DNA of 64,000 nt from Paraburkholderia dioscoreae (GTDB taxonomy: Bacteria > Pseudomonadota > Gammaproteobacteria > Burkholderiales > Burkholderiaceae), in assembly GCF_902459535.1 (NCBI RefSeq), contig NZ_LR699554.1, positions 2,604,001-2,668,000 on the forward strand, read 5' to 3'. Shown here piece after piece: positions 1-7,312 of the stretch. The notes under the pieces were generated by a model that saw only the letters and a list, made by a program, of their open reading frames with translations, made no database searches and was not told where the DNA came from. A program made the translations under genes and the position numbers. The number at the start of each line of letters is the position of its first letter. Positions within the stretch are counted from its first letter, which is position 1.

Positions 1-671
1 GCATCGCGGCGCCAATGCTGCCGCTCTCGCTCTTTCGCAAGCGCTCCTTCAGCGTGGCGGTGCTGTTCGGCATCTGCGTGAACCTGACCTACTACGGCAT
101 GGTGTTCGTGCTGAGCCTGTATTTGCAGCGCGTGCGCGGCTATACGCCATTGCAGGCGGGTCTTGCCTTCCTGCCGTTGACGGGCGGCTTTCTACTGTCG
201 AACGTGGCGAGCGGCTGGGTGGTCGGCCGCTTCGGCGTACGGGTGCCGATGATCGCCGGCGCGATCACCGCCGGTCTCGGCTACGGCCTGCTGCATTGCG
301 TCGACGCCGCCACGCCGCTCATCGGCCTGCTGCTGCCGTTCCTGCTGATTCCGTCGGGCATGGGCCTCGCGGTTCCGGCGATGACCACCGCCGTGCTGGC
401 TTCGACGGATGCGAAACGCGCCGGCACAGCCTCCGCTGTGTTGAATACGGCGCGGCAGGCCGGAGGCGCGGTCGGCGTGGCGGTCTTCGGCGCACTGGCG
501 AGCGGTGCGGCCGCTGCGCAAATCGTCCCGGGCATGCAGGCGGCGACCGCCATGTCAGTCGCTTTCCTTATGCTCGGCGGCGTGCTGAGTTGCTTCGTGC
601 AACCGCAGCCGCAGCCCTCAGACTCCGCGGTTCGCGTTGCCGGTCGCGGACGGATCGGCGAATCGCGCTGA
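1..671 (+). CDS. MFS drug/solute transporter, C-terminal part (5' end outside window)
   Basis: The reading frame is open from the first bases, so the gene begins before the window; the first internal ATG is at 15. The visible 218 residues hold about six hydrophobic helices. A short cytoplasmic loop carries the Gly-Arg-Phe-Gly-Val-Arg motif (around 70-75 of the visible part), typical of the second half of major facilitator transporters. The segment with GTASAVLNTARQAGGAVGVA (around 137-156) resembles the 14-helix DHA2 (EmrB/QacA) group. The tail after the last helix is short and arginine-rich. Substrate cannot be told from this half; DHA2 members usually export drugs or metabolites by proton antiport across the inner membrane. 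Confidence 0.85.
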   Translation, partial: IAAPMLPLSLFRKRSFSVAVLFGICVNLTYYGMVFVLSLYLQRVRGYTPLQAGLAFLPLTGGFLLSNVASGWVVGRFGVRVPMIAGAITAGLGYGLLHCVDAATPLIGLLLPFLLIPSGMGLAVPAMTTAVLASTDAKRAGTASAVLNTARQAGGAVGVAVFGALASGAAAAQIVPGMQAATAMSVAFLMLGGVLSCFVQPQPQPSDSAVRVAGRGRIGESR

Positions 672-806
672 GCGCGCCGCCCGCTGTATCGTTCGCGCAC
701 AAAAACGACCCTCGCGATGCTTGCGCATGGCGAGGGTTATCAGCGCGAGGGCTCGTTGCGGGCAGCGGGCCACGACGCGAAAGCCGCCGACGCCGCGCCG
801 CCAGGC

Positions 807-1079
807 TTATAGCGACGCTTCCTGAATCGTGCCGGTCTGGATTGCGCGCTCGATCAGGCCTTCGTCCTGCGCCTTGGCGATGGCATCGGCAACCAGTTTT
901 TCCGGCTCCTCGATTTCCGCCTTGATCGTGCTAATGATTCCGGACGCATCCAGAATCACCAGTGTTTTCGCCGAATCGGCCAGACTGATGATCACCCGGT
1001 GCGGCGTAGGCCCTTCACCGAGACTCGCGCACAACTGCGTGACCTTGCCGCCAATGGTTTGCTCAAAACTTTGAATCAT
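807..1079 (-). CDS. small conserved hypothetical protein
   Basis: A 90-residue soluble acidic protein starting MIQSFEQTIGGKVTQLCASL. No signal peptide or membrane segment. I do not recognise the family. The start is supported by GGGAGC about 7 nt before the ATG (sequence CCAGGGAGCAAATA on the minus strand). The second half is helical and rich in Glu, Ala and Ile. It is the last of a series of small minus-strand genes. The gene is probably real because of the ribosome site and even amino-acid composition, but the function is unknown. Confidence 0.6.
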   Translation of the reverse strand: MIQSFEQTIGGKVTQLCASLGEGPTPHRVIISLADSAKTLVILDASGIISTIKAEIEEPEKLVADAIAKAQDEGLIERAIQTGTIQEASL

Positions 1080-1142
1080 TATTTGCTCCCTGGTTACAGC
1101 CGGAATCGAAAGCGCCCCTCACAGACTACCTGAACGGCCGCA

Positions 1143-1601
1143 TCAAAGTCCAAGTCCGCCGCGCGACGAGCGTGCGCCGAGAGAACTTCCTCCCGGGCGT
1201 GCACCGTCGATACTGATCCCGCCCGCGCCGGTCACGAACAGCAGCAGGAAACCGCCGGCAATGCCGATGTTCTTCCAGAAATGGATCACCATATCGCGTT
1301 GCAAGGCGGCGTCGGTCACGTTCCAGAAATCGTGGCCCAGCACCGCTGTCGCTACCGTGTACGCGGCCATGATGAGCGCAAGCGGACGTACCTTGAAGCC
1401 GACGATCAACAACAGACCGCCGAGCGCCTCGACTGCGACCGCGATCGGCGCGGCGACCTGCACGAACGGCACGCCCTTCGAATGCAGATAGCCGACAAAG
1501 CCCGCATAGCCCAGCAACTTCATCACTCCGCCCCACAGGAACAGCACGGCAAGGGCAATACGCGCGATGAGGATAACGCCGGAATCGACGGGACGCGACA
1601 T
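1143..1601 (-). CDS. DoxX family membrane protein
   Basis: About 152 residues with four predicted membrane helices. The N-terminal part has the helix followed by Gly-Gly-Val-Met-Lys-Leu and a conserved Gly-Tyr, as in DoxX/DoxD-like proteins. A mid helix (VAVEALGGLLLIVGFKVRP) and a loop with HDFWN follow, also typical of the family. I chose the ATG at 1601 because AGGAG lies 7 nt upstream; an upstream in-frame start would add a 27-residue arginine-rich stretch unlike the family. DoxX proteins are inner-membrane proteins linked to redox or oxidative-stress functions, but their activity is poorly defined. The C-terminal tail after GGISID is low-complexity. Confidence 0.85.
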   Translation of the reverse strand: MSRPVDSGVILIARIALAVLFLWGGVMKLLGYAGFVGYLHSKGVPFVQVAAPIAVAVEALGGLLLIVGFKVRPLALIMAAYTVATAVLGHDFWNVTDAALQRDMVIHFWKNIGIAGGFLLLFVTGAGGISIDGARPGGSSLGARSSRGGLGL

Positions 1602-1808
1602 GAGGGGCTCCTGTAAATGAATAAGCAGCAGACCCGGCCGGGAGGCCGCAGTTCCCCGCATTGCACGTGAGAATATGTGCATTGCCCGCCTTTTCCAAGC
1701 TCAGGCCAAGGTGGGCGGCGCGAGGCGTGCCGCATACGGGAAGGAAAAGAGCGCCCTGGCGCCGAGCGGGACGCCGGTTGGCGTCCCCTATCCATGCCGC
1801 CGCCGTGC

Positions 1809-2216
1809 TTATGCCCGAGGATACGTCGCGACTTCGATCAGGTTGCCGTCCGGATCGCGGCAATACACCGAGGTCATCTTGCCAAGCGCGCCGTCGCGCT
1901 CCACGGGGCCAGCCGCGATTTCGACGCCTTGGGCGAGCCAATGCGCCTTGACCTCGGCCGGGCTCGTGGTCGTAACGAAGCACAGATCGGCGCTGCCGGG
2001 CACCGGCTCGCGGCCGGTGAACCACGCGACGGTGTCGGCCGCTGCGGGACGCAGATTGATCTTCTGATTGCCATAGGTCATCGCCACCCGCGTGCCGGTG
2101 CGCGACTCGAACTCGGTGCGCTGCATGCCGAGCATGCGTGCGTACCACGCCGCGCTGACCTCCACGTCCGCAACGTTCAGAACGAGATGATCCAGACTCT
2201 CTATAGAAAAGCTCAT
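1809..2216 (-). CDS. VOC family (glyoxalase/bleomycin-resistance fold) protein
   Basis: A 135-residue single-domain vicinal-oxygen-chelate protein. The N-terminal beta strand SLDHLVLNV supplies the usual metal-binding His (His10). The C-terminal strand DPDGNLIEVATY supplies the metal-binding Glu, which is the hallmark of the fold. The middle has the second beta-alpha-beta module (SADLCFVTTTSPAEVKAHWL). Two copies in a dimer normally build the active sites. The substrate cannot be inferred; family members include glyoxalase I, dioxygenases and fosfomycin/bleomycin resistance proteins. It is followed on the same strand by the DoxX gene. No strong ribosome site is visible before the ATG. Confidence 0.85.
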   Translation of the reverse strand: MSFSIESLDHLVLNVADVEVSAAWYARMLGMQRTEFESRTGTRVAMTYGNQKINLRPAAADTVAWFTGREPVPGSADLCFVTTTSPAEVKAHWLAQGVEIAAGPVERDGALGKMTSVYCRDPDGNLIEVATYPRA

Positions 2217-2377
2217 GGGTTCGTCACCGTGATGTGGACCGTTGCCTCGCGGCGGACCAGGACGGTCCGCCGACAGCGGCCAGAAGCAAAGGTGGCACGC
2301 GTGTGATACTCGCGTGCGGCTATCGGCATGTTGCGCTCATGGCGTCGCGCTGGCACCAGCACCAGCACCAGCCAAGA

Positions 2378-2842
2378 TTACGACTGCGGCGCGTCCGCGG
2401 CGAGCAGAACGCCCTTCGTAAAGACGAAGCAACCATAGCCGCGCGCTTCGCCGGTGGCGATCACGCAATACGCTTTGCGCGCCCGCTCATAAAATGCGAA
2501 CCGCTCGATCGGCGCGAACGGCACGTCGCGCCCCTCCGCTGCGTTGACTTCGGTTTGTGCCTCACGCTGCACGGCCGGAATCGTGTGCGGTTCGCCGACC
2601 ACCTCCATGCGCGACGCCGGGTGCTCGATGAATGTATCCAGCGGCATCACCGAGAGAACCGCGCGAATCGCGCGCGGCGCGCTCACGCCGTCGAGGCGGA
2701 GCAGCTTGCCTGATACGCTCTCGCGCGCGACCGAGTCGCCCGGAAAATTGGCGTCGCAAATGACGAGTTCGTCGCCGTGGCCCATCGAGCGTAGTGCATG
2801 CAGTATGTCGGCATTGAGCAGCGGGTCCAGATTCTTCAGCAC
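2378..2842 (-). CDS. RbsD/FucU family sugar mutarotase (FucU-like)
   Basis: A 154-residue protein starting at a GTG (2842) with AAGGAG six nt upstream. The N-terminal sequence MLKNLDPLLNADILHALRSM followed by GHGDELVICDANFP is the RbsD/FucU signature, with the catalytic His of GHGD. FucU converts alpha- and beta-L-fucose; RbsD does the same for ribose pyran/furan forms. The loop VMPLDTFIEHPASRMEVVGE and the later ERFAFYERARKAYCVIATGE match the FucU branch better than RbsD. No sugar transporter or kinase lies beside it, so the physiological sugar is unknown. Twenty bases separate it from the upstream small membrane gene, suggesting co-transcription. Confidence 0.85.
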   Translation of the reverse strand: MLKNLDPLLNADILHALRSMGHGDELVICDANFPGDSVARESVSGKLLRLDGVSAPRAIRAVLSVMPLDTFIEHPASRMEVVGEPHTIPAVQREAQTEVNAAEGRDVPFAPIERFAFYERARKAYCVIATGEARGYGCFVFTKGVLLAADAPQS

Positions 2843-2862
2843 GGTGTCTCCTTGTAGTCCGA

Positions 2863-3357
2863 TCAGGTCCGATTGGCGGCTGGCCGCCCGGGTTCGGAGG
2901 TTGGTTTCCGGATGCGCGGAGCACCCGGCTCACGCCCGCGTTCGAGTCGGCCCGAAACGGCAGGCGCCCGGCTCGACGAAGGCGTGACGGCGCTTCGAAT
3001 CGCTTCCAGCGAACGATTGTAGCAAGCAACGCCGCACACATTCGCCAAGGGTCGCCCGTGGCCGCGGCACGCTGCGCTTTTGCCCGAGTGGGCCGTCGCC
3101 CGGACCTTCTGCGTGGCCGGCAAAGTACTGGCGGCACCGCACTGCCAACGCAGCCAGCCGACCGACGCCAGCAGCACGAGACCCGCGCCGCCCAGCACCG
3201 GCTCGCGCCAGCCGAGCAACGCGATGAACATAAACGCGCGCGCACCGGCGAGCAGCGCGAAGCCGGCGATTGAGCAGGACAGCGAGTCGACGGCGCCCGC
3301 CAGGCGCGCAACCATGATGGCCGTTTGCGCAGACGTGGCGGCAGTGAGCTCGTCCAT
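2863..3357 (-). CDS. hypothetical small membrane protein
   Basis: An open frame of 164 codons with a good ribosome site (GGGAG, 7 nt before the ATG at 3357). It sits between two convincing genes with gaps of only 24 and 20 bases. The first 80 residues contain two to three hydrophobic segments (about 12-34, 36-51 and 54-70) separated by Arg/Glu. After about residue 80 the composition becomes Arg/Pro/Ser-rich and looks like the product of an out-of-frame or unselected sequence, so the true protein may be shorter or a frameshift may exist near 3100. No family recognised. Confidence 0.45.
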   Translation of the reverse strand: MDELTAATSAQTAIMVARLAGAVDSLSCSIAGFALLAGARAFMFIALLGWREPVLGGAGLVLLASVGWLRWQCGAASTLPATQKVRATAHSGKSAACRGHGRPLANVCGVACYNRSLEAIRSAVTPSSSRAPAVSGRLERGREPGAPRIRKPTSEPGRPAANRT

Positions 3358-3381
3358 GATCGTCTCCCAAAAAAACGATGT

Positions 3382-3750
3382 TCAGGCGCCGCCCGGCACC
3401 TGATCGAGGAAGCCGGTAACGGCCTGCAAGAGTCCGCGTGGATCGACCACACCGAAGTCGGACCCCTTCACGATTGCCTCGCCGGCGGGCGTGATCAGTT
3501 CCCAGGAAAAGCGCAGCCGGTTGGCGTAGCCGTCAACCTGGCCCGTACGGCGAAACGTGTGATGCGGGAAGCGCTCGTGCACCGCGCCGATCATTGCGTC
3601 GATGCCTTCGTGGCCAGCACCCGACAGCAGCGGGTCGCGATAGTCGGCGTCGGCGCTCCATGTCGCGGCGATCAACTCGCGACGGCGCGAGCCATCGGTC
3701 TCGTTCCATGCATCGAAATAACGGTCGATCAGATCGGTATGCGCATTCAT
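3382..3750 (-). CDS. SnoaL-like / NTF2-fold protein
   Basis: A 122-residue protein, MNAHTDLIDRYFDAWNETDG at the N terminus, then a long strand with YRDPLLSGAGHEGIDAMIGAV and FPHHTFRRTGQVDGYANRLRFSW. This is the pattern of SnoaL-like polyketide cyclase/nuclear transport factor 2 family members, which form a cone-shaped pocket used for isomerisation, hydrolysis or simply ligand binding. The start has AAGGAG 8 nt upstream. It appears to be the first gene of a short minus-strand run leading to the FucU-like gene. The substrate is unknown. Confidence 0.8.
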   Translation of the reverse strand: MNAHTDLIDRYFDAWNETDGSRRRELIAATWSADADYRDPLLSGAGHEGIDAMIGAVHERFPHHTFRRTGQVDGYANRLRFSWELITPAGEAIVKGSDFGVVDPRGLLQAVTGFLDQVPGGA

Positions 3751-4121
3751 CTCAAGACTCCTTCATTGGCATGACTGAGCACTACGTCTCGCAAACACGT
3801 TTGTATGCGGCGGGCCCGGAGTGAAGATTGGCGGCTTGGACGCAGTGCGTCGATTACGTGGGAGGTAAGCAAGCGCGCGCAGCGGTGCGAACGCATTTTG
3901 CTGTATGCCGTTCGGCGTTTGCCGGATAGGCCATCCGGCCGAGTCATCAGCCGCGACGGCAGCCACTAACCTCATGTGGCAAATGGGGGCCGCGCGGCAC
4001 TGGCGCGCGGCGTGTGACGCACTCAACAGACACGGACACGGGCCGCTTTTTCAATATGGTTTTTACACCTGCAAGACCGTATCCGAAAGGATACATTTCT
4101 CAGCAGATCGGTTCACCACCT
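3751..4121. other. intergenic region before the toxin-antitoxin pair
   Basis: About 370 bases between the divergent SnoaL-like gene and the toxin gene. It should hold both promoters. The only clear structure is the short perfect inverted repeat at 4079-4094. Open frames here are short and lack coding character. Confidence 0.5.
4079..4094. promoter_or_regulatory. inverted repeat, candidate toxin-antitoxin operator
   Basis: GTATCC-GAAA-GGATAC, a perfect 6-bp inverted repeat with a 4-bp centre, lies about 28 bp upstream of the GTG chosen as toxin start. Type II antitoxins usually repress their own operon by binding such palindromes; this assignment is inferred from position only. Confidence 0.45.
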
Positions 4122-4427
4122 GTGTACACGGTCAACCGCACCGAGGAGTTCGACACCTGGCTCGCGCGGCTCTCCGATCAAAGAGCAAGGGCGAAAATAC
4201 TCGTGCGAATCCGGCGTGCGGAACGCGGGCATTTCGGCGACGTGAAGTTGCTGGAAGACGGTGTGTCAGAGATGCGAATCGACTGCGGCCCGGGTTATCG
4301 GGTCTACTTCGCGCGTGAAGAACGCGTAGTCTATCTGCTGCTCTGCGGTGGCGACAGGTCCACCCAGCCGGCCGATATCAAGCATGCCAAAACAATGTGG
4401 GCAGCAATCAGAGAGGAACTGTCATGA
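4122..4427 (+). CDS. RelE/ParE-superfamily toxin (HigB-like addiction module killer protein)
   Basis: A 101-residue protein with the layout of phage-derived Gp49-like/HigB toxins: VYTVNRTEEFDTWLARLSD, then a basic stretch ARAKILVRIRRAERGHFGD, then VSEMRIDCGPGYRVYFAREE and a terminal strand VVYLLLCGGDRSTQPADIKHAK. The RIDxGPGYRVYF block is the family signature. Such toxins cleave mRNA on the ribosome. The frame is open further upstream (ATGs at 4014 and 4056), but homologous proteins begin at the VYTV position, here a GTG, and the upstream extension would cover the inverted repeat at 4079-4094. The gene ends in an ATGA overlap with the antitoxin. Toxin-first order is normal for this HigBA-like class. 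Confidence 0.85.
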   Translation: MYTVNRTEEFDTWLARLSDQRARAKILVRIRRAERGHFGDVKLLEDGVSEMRIDCGPGYRVYFAREERVVYLLLCGGDRSTQPADIKHAKTMWAAIREELS

Positions 4428-4726
4428 GCAAGATCAAAACCGCACCGTTCGACGCGTCACACTACCTCGATAGCGAGGAAATGATCGCCGAGTATCTCAA
4501 CGCAGCACTGGAAGAAGGCGACGCCGACGTCCTGCTCGCCGCAATCGCCGACATCGCCAAAGCGCGCGGCATCGCCAAGATCGCGGCAGATGCCGGACTT
4601 GGGCGCGAAAGCCTCTATAAAACACTCGCGCCCGGTTCCAAACCACGCATGGATACGGTGTTCAAACTGTTGCGCGCGCTCGGTGTCAAACTCAACGCGG
4701 TGCCCGAAGGTGTGGCGGCGGCCTGA
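4424..4726 (+). CDS. HigA-like antitoxin of the addiction module (putative antidote protein)
   Basis: A 100-residue DNA-binding protein translated from an ATG that overlaps the toxin stop by four bases, which implies coupled synthesis. The N-terminal part is acidic (DSEEMIAEYLNAALEEGDAD) and probably wraps the toxin. The C-terminal half, IAADAGLGRESLYKTLAPGS followed by MDTVFKLLRALGVKLNAVP, is the helix-turn-helix typical of this antitoxin family. It would neutralise the toxin and repress the pair through an upstream palindrome. The only cryptic alternative is an upstream ATG at 4397 in the same frame, rejected because the overlap start fits family length. Confidence 0.88.
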   Translation: MSKIKTAPFDASHYLDSEEMIAEYLNAALEEGDADVLLAAIADIAKARGIAKIAADAGLGRESLYKTLAPGSKPRMDTVFKLLRALGVKLNAVPEGVAAA

Positions 4727-4820
4727 GTTGCGTTTGGCGTCGCGTTCGCCAGTCCGCCGACTTTGGCACCGTGTCAATGCGCCGGGATCTGCTTCGTTGT
4801 CAGGGGTGTTCCGGGGTTTT

Positions 4821-4841
4821 CCATTACCTGTCAGGTAATGG
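4821..4841. promoter_or_regulatory. perfect 10-bp inverted repeat, candidate operator of the XRE regulator
   Basis: CCATTACCTG, one T, then CAGGTAATGG: a 21-bp perfect palindrome 33 bp before the regulator's ATG (4874). A -10-like TATCAT lies at 4861-4866, so the palindrome would overlap or adjoin the -35 position, as expected for an autorepressor site. Binding is inferred, not shown. Confidence 0.6.
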
Positions 4842-4873
4842 ATCGCCGGCGCGGTTTGGCTATCATCGTTGGC

Positions 4874-5740
4874 ATGAACACACTCTCGCTTGCCCAAACC
4901 GTCCCGCCGCATATGCCGGCGGCCAGCCGCACGGTCGGCGATCTGCTGCGCGAATGGCGCCAGCGTCGAAGAATGAGTCAGTTGCTGCTCGCCGCCGAAG
5001 CCGATATTTCGACCCGGCATTTGAGCTTCGTCGAATCGGGTCGCGCGGTGCCGAGCCGGGAAATGGTCATGCATCTTGCCGAACGGCTCGACGTGCCGTT
5101 GCGGGCGCGCAATGCCCTGCTGGTCGCGGCAGGTTATGCGCCGTTGTTCCGGGAGCGGCAGCTATCGGACCCACAATTGGCTGCTGCACGCGGGGCTGTC
5201 GAGTCGGTGCTGAAGGGGCATGAGCCCTACCCGGCGCTTGCCATCGACCGGCACTGGACCATCATTGCCGCGAATGGCGCGCTCGCGCCTCTGCTCGACG
5301 GCGCAAGTCCGGAACTGCTGAAGCCGCCGGTCAACGCGCTGCGCCTGAGCCTGCATCCGGAGGGCATCGCGGCGTCGATCGTTAATTGGTATGCGTGGCG
5401 CGAGCACATACTGGCTCGGCTGCAGCGGCAAATCGACGTGAGCGGCGACGATGCTCTAAGCGCGCTGCACGAGGAACTGGCCGCCTATCCTGCGCCGCCG
5501 GGCGCAGAAGCGGCCGAACACGACACCACCGCCGCCGGCCAGATTGCGGTGCCGCTGCGGCTGCGCACGCCGATCGGCGTGCTGTCGTTTCTGAGCACGA
5601 CCACGGTATTCGGTACGCCGGTGGACGTAACACTTTCGGAGCTCGCCATCGAAGCGTTCTTCCCAGCCGACCAGCAAACCGCGGCGGCATTGCGCGAATC
5701 CGCTGGGAGTCGATGCGCAGAGGCAGTGCGCCACCCATAG
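4874..5740 (+). CDS. XRE-family transcriptional regulator with MmyB-like ligand-binding domain
   Basis: A 288-residue regulator. Residues about 20-85 form the Cro/CI helix-turn-helix (VGDLLREWRQRRRMSQLLLA, then STRHLSFVESGRAVPSREMV). The rest, with ALAIDRHWTIIAANGALAPL and later LRTPIGVLSFLSTTTVFGTP, matches the MmyB-type PAS-like domain common in Proteobacteria and Actinobacteria. The same frame is open from 4763, but ATG 4874 is chosen because MNTLSLAQ begins family-like sequence and the palindrome lies upstream. No Shine-Dalgarno is visible and the -10-like box sits so close to the ATG that the transcript may be leaderless. It probably regulates itself and perhaps a neighbouring gene. Confidence 0.9.
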   Translation: MNTLSLAQTVPPHMPAASRTVGDLLREWRQRRRMSQLLLAAEADISTRHLSFVESGRAVPSREMVMHLAERLDVPLRARNALLVAAGYAPLFRERQLSDPQLAAARGAVESVLKGHEPYPALAIDRHWTIIAANGALAPLLDGASPELLKPPVNALRLSLHPEGIAASIVNWYAWREHILARLQRQIDVSGDDALSALHEELAAYPAPPGAEAAEHDTTAAGQIAVPLRLRTPIGVLSFLSTTTVFGTPVDVTLSELAIEAFFPADQQTAAALRESAGSRCAEAVRHP

Positions 5741-5814
5741 TCTGACGGTAGACGCGGCACTGCCCAACGTCGAGTCCGTCTCCTTTCAATCGCCAGACCG
5801 AGCGGAGAGAACAT

Positions 5815-6348
5815 TTGTACAACAACGCCGTGCTCATACGCCAACTCGGTCCCGACGACCGCGACGACTACTTCCAGCTTCGCCTGCGCGGACTGCGGGC
5901 GCATCCGGATTCGTTCGGCCAGAGTTACGAGGAGGCGCTCGCCAAAGGCGCGTCACAACACGACGCGATGCTGGAGGGCTCGCGTGCGGCAGAAGGCGAT
6001 TTTCTGCTCGGCGCTTACGCATCGGCGGCAACGGCGTTGATCGGCGTGGTCGGACTGCTGCGAATCCCGAGCGACAAGCAGCGCCATAAAGCCGCCGTGG
6101 TCGGCATGTATGTTGCGCCGGAAGCCGCGGGCTGCGGCGTCGGGCGCGCATTGCTCAATGAACTGCTGGCGCGGGCGTCGCATATAAACGGTCTGCGGCA
6201 AATCCAGTTGCTGGTCGGCAGCCGCAACGAAGCTGCCCGAAAACTTTATGAATCGCTCGGTTTTCGCAAATATGGCTGTGAAGTTGGCGCGCTGAATGTC
6301 GACGGCGTGTTTCACGACGCCGATCTGATGGCGCTGTTTATCCAATAG
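5815..6348 (+). CDS. GNAT family N-acetyltransferase
   Basis: A 177-residue acetyltransferase using a TTG start (5815) with GGAGAGA a few bases upstream. The N-terminal strand VLIRQLGPDDRDDYFQLRL is a standard GNAT beginning. The acetyl-CoA loop is at VVGMYVAPEAAGCGVGRALL (about residues 97-116), although the usual Q/R-x-x-G-x-G/A is here A-x-G-C-G-V-G. The end, NEAARKLYESLGFRKYG, is motif B. Acceptor unknown; such enzymes acetylate amines of antibiotics, polyamines or protein N termini. It follows the XRE gene by 74 bases and may be co-regulated. Confidence 0.88.
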   Translation: MYNNAVLIRQLGPDDRDDYFQLRLRGLRAHPDSFGQSYEEALAKGASQHDAMLEGSRAAEGDFLLGAYASAATALIGVVGLLRIPSDKQRHKAAVVGMYVAPEAAGCGVGRALLNELLARASHINGLRQIQLLVGSRNEAARKLYESLGFRKYGCEVGALNVDGVFHDADLMALFIQ

Positions 6349-6461
6349 ATACAGACACCGATAGCGAAGGCGGCGAACCTCGCCGCCGTTCAGCGGCTCG
6401 TCCGGCTCGGCGTCGAAGTCGAGCATACCGGTTCGGCCACTCAATAGAAGTTACGCAGGAA

Positions 6462-6487
6462 GTTACAAATCCGGCCTTGTTTGTAAC
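6462..6487. promoter_or_regulatory. inverted repeat GTTACAAA-N10-TTTGTAAC
   Basis: A perfect 8-bp inverted repeat with a 10-bp spacer, far upstream in the flhDC control region. It shares the GTTAC core with the repeat at 6832-6846. Possible regulator site. Confidence 0.4.
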
Positions 6488-6583
6488 CGGGGCCGCACCA
6501 ACCTGTTACATCTCCGCTTTGTCCCCAAAGTACGGTCAAGCAACGGTACTTATTACATATATTGACCCCTCTTTCTATTTCCC

Positions 6584-6601
6584 TTCCAGCCAAAGCTGGA
6601 A
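6584..6601. terminator. hairpin, possible terminator of the acetyltransferase transcript
   Basis: TTCCAGC-CAAA-GCTGGAA forms a perfect 7-bp stem with a 4-nt loop. No strong T-run follows on the plus strand, so termination is uncertain; it may instead be a regulatory hairpin. Confidence 0.35.
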
Positions 6602-6790
6602 TTACCTCGTCGTGACCGGCTCCTATTATTTGTTCAGATGAATAAGTGAAAAGCCTGTATTGCAAGGGTTTTCATGGATCTGACAACAGTTCGGGCGGGC
6701 GGAAAATCCGCTATGCATCATGTATTACAGCACCATGAAAGAGTTACCGAAAATTGATGTATCTTTTTGAGACATTTTTTTGAGAAAGGA

Positions 6791-6819
6791 TTGATTTCTT
6801 GTTTTACCCTTCATACAAT
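6791..6819 (+). promoter_or_regulatory. candidate sigma-70 promoter of flhDC
   Basis: TTGATT at 6791-6796 and TACAAT at 6814-6819, separated by exactly 17 bp, predict a start near 6826 and a leader of about 150 nt before flhD. Confidence 0.55.
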
Positions 6820-6831
6820 TCGTCCCAAGCT

Positions 6832-6846
6832 GTTACGAAATGTAAC
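6832..6846. promoter_or_regulatory. inverted repeat GTTAC-N5-GTAAC at the predicted flhDC start site
   Basis: GTTAC GAAAT GTAAC is a perfect 5-bp inverted repeat just downstream of the predicted transcription start, where a bound repressor would block initiation. The same half-site recurs upstream. Confidence 0.4.
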
Positions 6847-6977
6847 GCGATGTATCAAAAGGTCGCCATCTGTATCTGGTGGTGACAGTAGCCGGAGGAC
6901 ATCATTTCCGGCGAGGCACAAAAGACATAACGGCAAAAAATGCCGACATCGTAATTCGGGGCTTCGGAAACACAAAA

Positions 6978-7298
6978 ATGGACCGTAGCAGCGAGACGCT
7001 GGATTCAATCCGCGAGATCAACTTGTCTTACATCATGCTCGCGCAACGTATGTTGCGTGAGGACAAACCGGTCGGCATGTTCCGGCTGGGATTGTCATCG
7101 GAACTGGCCGATTTGCTTGCCGGGCTGTCGCTCGCGCAGATCGTCAAGCTGGCCGCTTCCGATCAGCTTTTGTGTTTCTTCCGCTTCAACGACCACTCCA
7201 TGTTGTCGGCGTTGACGCAAACGACGAAACACACAGCAGTTGCACCGACTCACGCGGCGATCCTGCTTGCAGGCCAGCCTGCTGAGCAGTTCGCTTAA
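6978..7298 (+). CDS. flhD: flagellar transcriptional activator FlhD
   Basis: A 106-residue protein. MDRSSETLDSIREINLSYIM and LAQRMLREDKPVGMFRLG are the conserved FlhD N terminus; the later ASDQLLCFFRFND contains the cysteine region that links FlhD protomers in the E. coli hexamer. FlhD joins FlhC as FlhD4C2, which turns on class 2 flagellar promoters. The same frame is open from 6879, but homologues begin at the ATG at 6978. A weak GGAAA lies upstream. flhC follows after 14 bases, so both are one transcript. Confidence 0.96.
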   Translation: MDRSSETLDSIREINLSYIMLAQRMLREDKPVGMFRLGLSSELADLLAGLSLAQIVKLAASDQLLCFFRFNDHSMLSALTQTTKHTAVAPTHAAILLAGQPAEQFA

Positions 7299-7312
7299 TC
7301 GAGGTGACCGCG

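Larger units (their letters stand above)
6349..6977. other. long AT-rich control region upstream of flhDC
   Basis: About 630 bases clearly richer in A and T than the surroundings, with no convincing gene; a 74-codon minus-strand frame at 6441-6665 has no ribosome site and no coding character. It contains a promoter-like pair at 6791/6814, several GTTAC/GTAAC elements (6450, 6462, 6504, 6743, 6832, 6842) and a hairpin at 6584-6601. Long AT-rich leaders are usual for flagellar master operons, which integrate many signals. Confidence 0.6.

Noticed and set aside
6441..6665. A 74-codon minus-strand frame in the flhDC leader
   Set aside because: No ribosome site, Cys/Gly-rich odd composition, and it overlaps AT-rich regulatory DNA.
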